8,734 nt of DNA from Campylobacterota bacterium (GTDB taxonomy: Bacteria; Campylobacterota; Campylobacteria; Campylobacterales; SZUA-545): contig PWVP01000013.1 in assembly GCA_003561815.1 (NCBI GenBank), positions 1 to 8,734 of the forward strand. Reading direction: 5' to 3'. The translations under genes and the position numbers were made by a program. The number at the start of each line of letters is the position of its first letter. Positions within the stretch are counted from its first letter, which is position 1. The notes beneath the pieces are model-generated. The model ran no database searches, was not told where the DNA came from, and was given only the letters and a program-made list of their open reading frames with translations. Below, in pieces: positions 1 through 5,897 of the stretch.

Positions 1-776
1 AGGATCGCTTCGCGGGCGTTGTTGAGCACGCTTGAGAGGGTCTGGTTGAAGGCGCCACGGTACCCCTCGACCACCATCTGCTCCTGGGGTGCCTCGGGGG
101 TAAAGTCGATGGCGATGGCGTGCTCTTTTAAGATCCCCTCGCCGATGGTGAGCGCCTCCTGAGCGCTCTGGTGGAGATTGAACGCTTGCCATCTGTCGCT
201 GGAGGGGAAGAAGTGGATAAAGTTGTTGATCGTCTGGCTGAGCCGCTCCAGAGTCGCCATCGTCTCGCGGCTGGTGCGCGCCAGGTAGGCGCTATCGAGC
301 TCACCGTGCTCGTGCGCCTCTTCTAGCTCCTGCACCGCCAGTGCGATACAGGTGAGCGGCTGACGCCAGTGGTGTGCAATCAGGCGCAGTGTCTCGCCCA
401 GAGCCAGCAGTCGAGCCTGCTCGATAATCATCTGCTCGCTCTGCCGCTCGCGCTCGATACCGGCGCTGACCCGATCGTTGAGCTCCCGGTTGAGCTCCTC
501 AAGAGCGCGGTGGGCGGCTTGGCTCTTTTTAAGTGCTGCCTGCAGCGATTGGCTCAGGCGCTGGGTCAGATAGTAGATGAGCCCCGCAGAGAGGGAGACA
601 AACGCCCACCCCTTAAGGGTTTGCCAGTAGGTGATGTTCTCAACGCCGATGGCCACCAAAAAGCGATCGGAGTAGAAGATCCAAAGCACCGAGAGAAAGA
701 GGTAGATGAGTGCAATGTGAAGCGGTGAGAGCCAGATTCCATTACCCCGTCTCTTTTTAGTTTTGTCGGCGAGCAC
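1..776 (-). CDS. Membrane sensor histidine kinase, 5' part (C terminus outside window)
   Basis: Open from a GTG at 774-776 down to the window edge, about 258 residues without a stop. An in-frame TAA sits just upstream (786-788), and AAAGG (783-787 on the minus strand) lies 6 nt before the GTG, which supports this start. Two hydrophobic helices (about residues 17-34 and 55-70) flank a short loop that ends in an LKGW turn, a hairpin seen at the N terminus of many bacterial sensor proteins. A charged coiled coil (about 70-125) follows, then a DHp domain with H-box IAHHWRQPL; the phosphoacceptor should be His135. The window cuts the gene at the N-box (NNAREA, Asn252/Asn253), so the ATP-binding G-boxes are not visible. 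Family knowledge: autophosphorylates and passes phosphate to a response regulator. No regulator gene is in view, and there is no room for an extracytoplasmic sensor domain, so the stimulus is unknown. Confidence 0.93.
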   Translation of the reverse strand, partial: MLADKTKKRRGNGIWLSPLHIALIYLFLSVLWIFYSDRFLVAIGVENITYWQTLKGWAFVSLSAGLIYYLTQRLSQSLQAALKKSQAAHRALEELNRELNDRVSAGIERERQSEQMIIEQARLLALGETLRLIAHHWRQPLTCIALAVQELEEAHEHGELDSAYLARTSRETMATLERLSQTINNFIHFFPSSDRWQAFNLHQSAQEALTIGEGILKEHAIAIDFTPEAPQEQMVVEGYRGAFNQTLSSVLNNAREAI

Positions 777-803
777 AGAACCCCTTTAGGTGCAGTTGTA
801 AAC

Positions 804-809
804 ATTGTA
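804..809 (-). promoter_or_regulatory. Putative -10 element for the histidine kinase gene
   Basis: Read on the minus strand this is GCTACAAT (804-811), with TACAAT as the -10 hexamer. It would start RNA near 797, giving a leader of about 20 nt that contains the ribosome binding site before the GTG at 776. No good -35 hexamer is visible, which is common for Campylobacterota housekeeping promoters. It forms a perfect inverted repeat with the plus-strand GCTACAAT at 831-838. Confidence 0.5.
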
Positions 810-832
810 GCGTAAAGTAAACGGTTTTGGGC

Positions 833-838
833 TACAAT
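833..838 (+). promoter_or_regulatory. Putative -10 element for the rpiB operon
   Basis: TACAAT within GCTACAAT (831-838), matching the extended GnTAnAAT form of -10 elements in this phylum. A start point 6-7 nt downstream would fall at or next to the A of the rpiB ATG (845), so the message would be leaderless or nearly so. There is no Shine-Dalgarno sequence before that ATG, which fits. The nearest -35-like hexamer, TTGTAG (805-810), is 22 nt away and too distant for normal spacing. Confidence 0.45.
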
Positions 839-844
839 CCGAGC

Positions 845-1291
845 ATGAAAAAGATCTACATCGCCAGCGATCATGCTGGATTTGAGATGAAAGAGGCGGT
901 TCGTGCCTACCTCAGCAGTAAGGCGTGCGAGGTGGTCGATATGGGTCCGGCCGATGCCAGCCGGGTGGATTACCCCGACTATGCGCGCAAGGTGGCCGAA
1001 GCGGTTGCGACCGATCCAGCAGCCAGCGGGGTGCTCATCTGTGGCACCGGCATCGGGATCAGTATGGCGGCTAACCGCTTTAAGGGGGTGCGCGCCGCGC
1101 TGTGTCACGATGCCTACACCGCCGCGATGGCCAGAGGCCACAATGATGCCAATGTGCTCTGCTTCGGCGCCCGCGTGGTGGGTCTGGGCGTGGCCGAGTC
1201 GATGATTGATGCGTGGCTTGAGAGCGCCTTTGAGGGGGGTCGCCACGCCGATCGGGTCGCTAAAATAGAGGCGTGCGGTGTTTTTCTTTAG
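845..1291 (+). CDS. rpiB: Ribose-5-phosphate isomerase B
   Basis: Interconverts ribose 5-phosphate and ribulose 5-phosphate in the non-oxidative pentose phosphate pathway, in the cytoplasm, supplying ribose phosphate for PRPP. The 148-residue length is normal for RpiB. It opens MKKIYIASDHAG with the substrate-binding Asp9-His10 pair, has the CGTGIGIS loop with catalytic Cys66 and Thr68, and His99 in ARGHNDANV, all at the positions used in the E. coli enzyme. I chose the ATG at 845: a TTG 18 nt upstream would add residues before the conserved first beta strand and would lie in the likely promoter. It is the first gene of a three-gene unit ending with apt; its last 14 nt overlap the next gene. 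Pairing a ribose-phosphate enzyme with a PRPP-consuming one makes metabolic sense. Confidence 0.97.
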   Translation: MKKIYIASDHAGFEMKEAVRAYLSSKACEVVDMGPADASRVDYPDYARKVAEAVATDPAASGVLICGTGIGISMAANRFKGVRAALCHDAYTAAMARGHNDANVLCFGARVVGLGVAESMIDAWLESAFEGGRHADRVAKIEACGVFL

Positions 1292-1613
1292 TTGGCTCTT
1301 TCTCACCTTCGTGCTAGTGGTGGTCGGTTTTCTCTTTTTCAAGGTCTTTTACTACAAGAACCTGATGGAGAAAGAGCGCCGCAGCAACGGGATCTTAAAA
1401 GACACCCTGCGCGAAGCGGAGGTGCTCATCCGCAAATACCAGCTGCAGCTGCAACGCAGCCTGGGTAACACCGACATCCTCAACGAAGAGATGAACCGCC
1501 TTCGCAACGATGTGAAAGCCTTTAAGGCCCGCAACGCCCAGTACCGTATCGAAAATGAGCGTATCCGCCACAAGATCAAAGATCTCGAAAGCAAGATCGA
1601 AGCACTACTCTAA
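1278..1613 (+). CDS. Small single-pass membrane coiled-coil protein
   Basis: A 111-residue protein I cannot assign to a named family. It starts at GTG 1278, inside the end of rpiB (14-nt overlap), with AGAGG at 1267-1271 placed 6 nt upstream. Residues 2-21 form a very hydrophobic helix rich in Phe, Leu and Val. A basic stretch follows, and the rest (about 28-111) is charged heptad-like sequence rich in Glu, Lys, Arg and Leu, predicted to be a long coiled coil on the cytoplasmic side. There are no catalytic motifs. The position between rpiB and apt, with overlap on one side and a 19-nt gap on the other, implies co-transcription and translational coupling to rpiB. It could be a scaffold or a cell-division/envelope adaptor, but this is speculation from shape only. 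Confidence 0.85.
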   Translation: MFFFSWLFLTFVLVVVGFLFFKVFYYKNLMEKERRSNGILKDTLREAEVLIRKYQLQLQRSLGNTDILNEEMNRLRNDVKAFKARNAQYRIENERIRHKIKDLESKIEALL

Positions 1614-1632
1614 CTCTCTTAAGGAGCCTGCC

Positions 1633-2181
<549 letters not shown>

Positions 2182-2194
2182 CGGACATCCCAGG

Positions 2195-2209
2195 GGGGTT
2201 AGGGACCCC
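2195..2209. terminator. Possible short bidirectional hairpin between apt and the toxin gene
   Basis: GGGGT (2195-2199) pairs with ACCCC (2205-2209) around a 5-nt loop in the space between the convergent apt and toxin genes, overlapping the toxin stop codon. Downstream on the plus strand is only a broken T run (TGTTTT), and the minus side has no clear U tract. The location fits termination but the stem is short, so this is a weak call. Confidence 0.3.
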
Positions 2210-2483
2210 ATCTGTTTTCGCTGAATATCCCCAGCACTTCGATCCTCTCTTTTTCTTGATTGATGCGATAAGGGATGACATAACCCCTAAAGATTAGATC
2301 GCGAACCTGCGGGTCATCGGATTTGTGTGATTGGCGACACCGATAGGGAAAGAGCGGCAGGGTTTGAAGCTTTAGCTCCAGATCGTCTTGGAAGCGGAGC
2401 GCTGCATCGAGATTGTCTTCGGCGATAAAGAGTAGGATTTTGCTCAGCTCATCCAGAAAACGCGCTGTTTCTCTGACTGGCAT
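2199..2483 (-). CDS. RelE/ParE-family type II toxin
   Basis: A 94-residue protein with the RelE/ParE plan: an N-terminal helical hairpin (about 6-42, ending LELKLQTLP), a middle turn, then a C-terminal sheet (VRDLIFRGYVIPYRI followed by ERIEVLGIF) and a final Arg in ENRW. Members are either ribosome-dependent mRNA interferases (RelE) or gyrase poisons (ParE); the sequence does not tell me which. It begins at ATG 2483 inside the upstream 81-residue gene (35-nt overlap), with only a weak AAGAG before it, so translation is probably coupled to the antitoxin. The gene order, antitoxin first, is the usual one. Length and all main segments look intact, so it is likely functional. Confidence 0.85.
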   Translation of the reverse strand: MPVRETARFLDELSKILLFIAEDNLDAALRFQDDLELKLQTLPLFPYRCRQSHKSDDPQVRDLIFRGYVIPYRINQEKERIEVLGIFSENRWGP

Positions 2484-2694
2484 AGCGTCTCTTGAGCTCT
2501 TGACGAACCCTGTCCATCCCCTCTTTTAGGGGAGTCATCATCTCTTCGCCTGAGTCGATCCGGCGGATGCGCTCTGCTAGCTCCTGTGCGATCGGATCGG
2601 TTTTGATGGTAATTTTGTTCTTAGGGTAGTGGGCGATAAACGCTCTTAAATCCTCAAGCGCTTCGGGCTCCACTTCGAGCACAACTGTTTGCAT
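2449..2694 (-). CDS. Antitoxin of a RelE/ParE-type module
   Basis: An 81-residue protein directly upstream of the toxin gene and overlapping it by 35 nt. The N terminus (MQTVVLEVEPEALEDLRAFI) is a beta strand then helix of the kind seen in small antitoxins. The middle and C terminus are charged helices (about 37-76) that could wrap the toxin. I see no clear helix-turn-helix; a ribbon-helix-helix at the N terminus is possible but not certain. Translation should be strong: AGGAGGTGA lies 6 nt or so before the ATG at 2694. It is identified mainly by its partner and by gene order. Such antitoxins neutralise the toxin and usually repress their own promoter. Confidence 0.8.
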   Translation of the reverse strand: MQTVVLEVEPEALEDLRAFIAHYPKNKITIKTDPIAQELAERIRRIDSGEEMMTPLKEGMDRVRQELKRRYASQRNSAFSG

Positions 2695-2717
2695 TTCAGT
2701 TCACCTCCTGTTGGCTG

Positions 2718-2726
2718 ATTATACCA
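2718..2726 (-). promoter_or_regulatory. Extended -10 promoter of the toxin-antitoxin pair
   Basis: On the minus strand this reads TGGTATAAT, a consensus extended -10 (TGnTATAAT). It lies between the stop of the DCC-family gene (2729) and the antitoxin's AGGAGGTGA (about 2700-2708), so the leader would be about 15-20 nt. No good -35 is visible; an extended -10 does not need one. It implies that the pair is transcribed by itself even if the upstream gene reads through. Confidence 0.65.
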
Positions 2727-2728
2727 CA

Positions 2729-3085
2729 TCAAATCCGGCCGCTTTTTCCCGCGATCGCCAGCGCAAGGTGGCGCAACGCCTTGAGTGTCGGATAGATCAG
2801 ACGCAGCAGCCACGGGCGCAAAAAGATTCGGCGAAAGCGGCCAGGCTGCAGGGCGCGCTCTAGTGCATCGATCGCTTCGGCACCGTGGTAGGTTTGCCCC
2901 TCTAAAAGCAGAATCACTCCTTTGTCGATGTCGATACCTTTTGCCCTAAAGGCCGCGATCGCCTCGGGGGCTTCGCGGGCGTTGACGAGGTTTAGGTCGA
3001 TCGATTCGCGCAGGCGGACATAGTCGGCATAACGCGCACAAAAGGGGCATTCGCCGTCGTAGTAGAGGGTGTTGGTGCTCATCAT
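2729..3085 (-). CDS. DCC-family (DUF393) thiol-disulfide oxidoreductase-like protein
   Basis: A 118-residue protein carrying the family signature LYYDGECPFC near its start, with a CxxC pair at Cys13/Cys16 and a thioredoxin-like strand-helix pattern after it. The DCC family is named for the conserved Asp-Cys-Cys motif. Its members are predicted redox proteins, but substrates are generally not established. A second conserved-looking part (VILLLEGQTYHGAEAIDALERAL) corresponds to the usual GxxAI region. The C-terminal third is basic with aromatic residues. Two ATG codons stand in tandem (3080-3085); either could be used. It is divergent from trpB across 70 bp and runs toward the toxin-antitoxin pair with a 34-nt gap. 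Confidence 0.88.
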   Translation of the reverse strand: MMSTNTLYYDGECPFCARYADYVRLRESIDLNLVNAREAPEAIAAFRAKGIDIDKGVILLLEGQTYHGAEAIDALERALQPGRFRRIFLRPWLLRLIYPTLKALRHLALAIAGKSGRI

Positions 3086-3134
3086 GAAACTCTATCCGAT
3101 CAACGCTTTGCAAGCCGCGCGGCGGTAAGCTAAC

Positions 3135-3146
3135 CCTTTTAAAAGG
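3135..3146. promoter_or_regulatory. trpB: 12-bp palindrome covering the trpB ribosome binding site
   Basis: CCTTTTAAAAGG is a perfect 12-bp palindrome in the 70-bp gap between the DCC-family gene and trpB. Its right half (AAAAGG) is the probable Shine-Dalgarno sequence, 9 nt before the ATG at 3156. It could be an operator or only an A/T-rich ribosome binding site that happens to be symmetric. I see no convincing -35/-10 pair for either flanking gene. Confidence 0.3.
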
Positions 3147-3155
3147 CGTGTAGTA

Positions 3156-4355
3156 ATGTATATTCCCAAAACCGGATCCCTCGACCCCGATAATCGGGGC
3201 CACTTTGGCCTCTTTGGCGGGCGTTTTGTCCCTGAAACGCTGATGCCGCTGCTCATCGAACTCGAAGCGCTCTATCGGCAGGTGCGCACCGATGCGGCCT
3301 TTTGGGGTGAGGCGCATAAACTTTTGAGCGATTATGTGGGTCGTCCTTCGCCGCTTTATCATGCCGCTTCGATCAGCGCGGAGCTGGGCGCTGAGATCTA
3401 CCTCAAACGCGAGGATCTCAACCACACCGGCGCACATAAGGTGAACAACACTGTTTTACAAGGGCTGCTGGCCAAACGGATGGGCAAAACCAAAGTGATC
3501 GCCGAAACCGGCGCGGGGCAGCACGGGGTGGCTACAGCCACGGTGGCGGCTTTGCTGAATCTGGAGTGTGAGATCTTTATGGGGGAAAAGGATGTCGAGC
3601 GGCAGGCGCTTAATGTCTTTCGTATGAAGCTGCTCGGCGCCAAAGTTCATCCGGTTAAAAGCGGCTCACGCACCCTCAAAGACGCAATGAACGAGGCGAT
3701 CCGCCACTGGGTAACCCACGCGCGCGATACCTTCTATATCATCGGCACCGTCGCCGGGCCGCACCCGTACCCGATGATGGTGCGGGATTTTCAGGCGATT
3801 ATCGGTTACGAAGCGCGCGCGCAGATGCTCGAAAAGACGGGCAAGTTGCCGGACTATGCTATCGCCTGTATCGGGGGCGGTAGCAACGCAATCGGCCTGT
3901 TTCACCACTTTTTAGAAGATGAGAGTGTCCAGTGTATCGGTATCGAAGCGGGTGGTCTGGGGCTGGATAGCGGCAAACATGGTGCCAGCCTGGAGAAGGG
4001 CAGCCCCGGTGTACTGCACGGGCAGATGAGTTATCTGTTGCAAGATAGTGAGGGGCAGATTTTGGAGGCCCACTCCATCTCGGCCGGACTGGATTATCCT
4101 GGTATCGGGCCGGAACACGCCGCGCACAAAGACTCAGGCCGTGTGAAATATGACCATGTGACCGATGCCGAGGCGCTGGAGGCTTTCGTGTGGCTTAGTC
4201 AGGCCGAGGGGATTATCCCCGCCTTTGAATCCGCCCATGCGATCGCGTATCTGAAAAAGATGCCGGATATTGCCGGTAAGCGCGTACTGGTCAACCTCTC
4301 GGGCCGTGGAGATAAAGATATGATGCAGGCGCGAGAGCTTTTGAGCTTTGATTAA
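3156..4355 (+). CDS. trpB: Tryptophan synthase beta chain
   Basis: Makes L-tryptophan from indole and L-serine with pyridoxal phosphate, normally in an alpha2-beta2 complex with TrpA. The 399-residue length is normal for the main TrpB1 class. The PLP-binding Lys95 is in HTGAHKVNN; Glu117 in AETGAGQHG matches the catalytic Glu of enterobacterial TrpB; GGGSNAIG (about 240-247) holds the cofactor phosphate; NLSGRGDKD near the end lines the ring nitrogen. Everything needed for activity is present. No trpA or other trp gene is in the window, so its partner must be elsewhere or the gene works outside a standard trp operon. The ATG follows AAAAGG at 9 nt. Its end overlaps the next gene by 8 nt. Confidence 0.98.
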   Translation: MYIPKTGSLDPDNRGHFGLFGGRFVPETLMPLLIELEALYRQVRTDAAFWGEAHKLLSDYVGRPSPLYHAASISAELGAEIYLKREDLNHTGAHKVNNTVLQGLLAKRMGKTKVIAETGAGQHGVATATVAALLNLECEIFMGEKDVERQALNVFRMKLLGAKVHPVKSGSRTLKDAMNEAIRHWVTHARDTFYIIGTVAGPHPYPMMVRDFQAIIGYEARAQMLEKTGKLPDYAIACIGGGSNAIGLFHHFLEDESVQCIGIEAGGLGLDSGKHGASLEKGSPGVLHGQMSYLLQDSEGQILEAHSISAGLDYPGIGPEHAAHKDSGRVKYDHVTDAEALEAFVWLSQAEGIIPAFESAHAIAYLKKMPDIAGKRVLVNLSGRGDKDMMQARELLSFD

Positions 4356-5388
4356 TCTCGCCATCGTCGGGTGCGGACGGGTGACCCGTATCGCCCATCT
4401 GGACGCACTGGCGAAGCTGGCCGATCGCTACCGGATTTCGGCGGTGTGCGATATCAACCCCGAAGCGCTGGCCGCCACAGTGGAAAAAACCGGCGCGAAA
4501 GGCTACGGCGACTACGAGAGTCTGCTTGCTAACGAACAGCCCGATCTGCTGGTGCTCAATGTCGCCAACGGTCTGCACGCCCCGCTGGCCCATCAGGCGA
4601 TCGAAGCGGGGCTAAAAGCGATCGCCATCGAAAAGCCCCTGGCGATGAGCCTAAAAGAGGCCGATAGGCTGATCGAAGCGGCCGATCGGGCCGGAGCGAA
4701 GCTCTTTACCATCCTCCAAAACCGCTACAACCCGCCCGTCAGGCGGCTCAAAGCGGCGATCGATGCCGGACGGATGGGGCGGCTTTTGAGTGTGCAGATG
4801 AATCTCTTTTGGCACCGCGAGAGAAGCTACTACGAAGGGGCGCTCAGCTGGCATGCCGACGCTAAAATGGCCGGCGGCGTGATGACCAACCAGGCGGTTC
4901 ACTACCTCGATCTGCTGCTCTACCTATCGGGCCAGCGGCCGCTGGAGGCGTATGCGCAGGTTGGCCACCGCTTCAAGCTGGCGGTGGAGGATTACGGTGC
5001 GGGGGTGATCGCCTTTGATCGGGGCCTAATCGCCGCCTTTAACCTCTCCAATCACGCCCCCGGCTTCGATCGGGAGGGCTCCATGACGCTCATTGGCGAA
5101 AAGGCGATGGTCAAAATCGGCGGCAAAGCGCTCAACCGCATCGATCTGTGGGCTTTTGAAGCGTCGCTGCCAGAGGATGAGACCGCCCTGGAGCCCTCCA
5201 AAGAGCCACCGACGGTGTACGGCTATGGCCACTTCGATTTCTACCGCGCGGTGGCTGACTGTCTACAAAACGGCCAGTGTGCTGAGGCGATCAGCGGGCG
5301 CGAGGGGCGACGATCAGTTGCGCTTTTATCGGCGCTGCGGGCTAGCATCCTGACACACAAACCCCAGCCGGTGGTGCACTTGGACTAG
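4348..5388 (+). CDS. Gfo/Idh/MocA-family NAD(P)-dependent oxidoreductase, WlbA/WbpB-like
   Basis: A 346-residue cytoplasmic dehydrogenase of normal length. It has an N-terminal Rossmann domain with VGCGRVTR (7-14) and Asp35 at the end of strand two, suggesting preference for NAD; the EKP motif (95-97, catalytic Lys96); and a C-terminal alpha/beta domain with NQAVHYLDLL (181-190, catalytic His185). The block QNRYNPPV (124-131), an aromatic W-R-YY pattern (155-162) and GG...NQAxH resemble WlbA/WbpB, which oxidise UDP-GlcNAc uronate at C3. That substrate is a guess, since no sugar-nucleotide gene is nearby; inositol or other sugar dehydrogenases remain possible. The start must be TTG 4348, inside the last codons of trpB (8-nt overlap), because no ATG or GTG is near; this implies translational coupling to trpB. 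Confidence 0.9.
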   Translation: MINLAIVGCGRVTRIAHLDALAKLADRYRISAVCDINPEALAATVEKTGAKGYGDYESLLANEQPDLLVLNVANGLHAPLAHQAIEAGLKAIAIEKPLAMSLKEADRLIEAADRAGAKLFTILQNRYNPPVRRLKAAIDAGRMGRLLSVQMNLFWHRERSYYEGALSWHADAKMAGGVMTNQAVHYLDLLLYLSGQRPLEAYAQVGHRFKLAVEDYGAGVIAFDRGLIAAFNLSNHAPGFDREGSMTLIGEKAMVKIGGKALNRIDLWAFEASLPEDETALEPSKEPPTVYGYGHFDFYRAVADCLQNGQCAEAISGREGRRSVALLSALRASILTHKPQPVVHLD

Positions 5389-5429
5389 AAGTTGCTTTCA
5401 GGAGCGGTAAACCGATCTGGGATTTGTCG

Positions 5430-5897
5430 ATGAGAGCACCTTTTTTACTCGCCACACTTCTTCTATTAAGCAGCTACAGCACCCTCCTGGCCGACTCGCG
5501 GATGATCTCGCAGCGTGACTTTGTGGAGTTTTATATCTCCACCCACCTCAAAGAGCAGCTTAAAGCGGAGCTAACCGAGGCGCTAGGGCTCAATATCGAA
5601 CAGGCCAAAGAGCAGCTTTTAGCGCAGATTCAAGAGGAGAGCGAGCGCCACCGCCGCCTCTATATCACGCAGGTTGAGGAGTTTGATCAGCAGCTTAGAA
5701 GCCTCAGCGAGGAGGTGGAGTTTTTGCGCGAGCTGGTGGTGGATGCCAACTACCAGCGTAACACCAACGAAGATGTGATCGCACAGCTGCAGCGCAAAAC
5801 CCGCGCTCTAGAAGAGCAGCTCAAATCACTTCGCCAGATGGTGGATGAGGAGCAGGAGCAGACCCCTGCGATGCCCCACGGCGGTCAGGAGCTTTAG
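5430..5897 (+). CDS. Secreted (periplasmic) coiled-coil protein
   Basis: A 155-residue protein I do not recognise. A Sec signal peptide is clear: MR, then a long Leu-rich core, and a probable cleavage after LLA near residue 21. There is no lipobox Cys. The mature part is nearly all charged helix: a short region with FVEFYISTHLKEQL, then heptad-like coiled coil (about 50-140) rich in Glu, Gln, Leu and Arg, and an acidic, Pro-containing tail. I chose ATG 5430 because GGGA (5419-5422) lies 7 nt upstream; an in-frame TTG 6 nt earlier would be too close to it. It follows the oxidoreductase by 41 nt and is probably co-transcribed. Its TAG stop overlaps the stop of the convergent next gene. A structural or adaptor role in the envelope is the most that can be inferred. 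Confidence 0.82.
   Translation: MRAPFLLATLLLLSSYSTLLADSRMISQRDFVEFYISTHLKEQLKAELTEALGLNIEQAKEQLLAQIQEESERHRRLYITQVEEFDQQLRSLSEEVEFLRELVVDANYQRNTNEDVIAQLQRKTRALEEQLKSLRQMVDEEQEQTPAMPHGGQEL

Noticed and set aside
566..1342. 258-codon open frame on the minus strand
   Set aside because: It lies antisense to rpiB and shares the minus strand with the kinase gene in another frame; its Arg/Pro/His-rich translation has no family features, and rpiB is certain.
1555..1632. A 26-residue N-terminal extension of Apt
   Set aside because: It overlaps the preceding gene, lacks Apt similarity, and the GTG at 1633 has an ideal AAGGAG site.
3108..3136. TTGCAA-N17-TAACCC as a trpB promoter
   Set aside because: The -10 match is poor and the implied start point would fall inside the ribosome binding site.
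2946..3437. 163-codon open frame on the minus strand
   Set aside because: It spans the 5' ends of both trpB and the DCC-family gene in the wrong frame; both of those have clear motifs.
5404..5414. Small hairpin CGGTAAACCG before the secreted coiled-coil gene
   Set aside because: A 4-bp stem with a 2-nt loop is too weak to be a terminator or riboswitch, and no T run follows.
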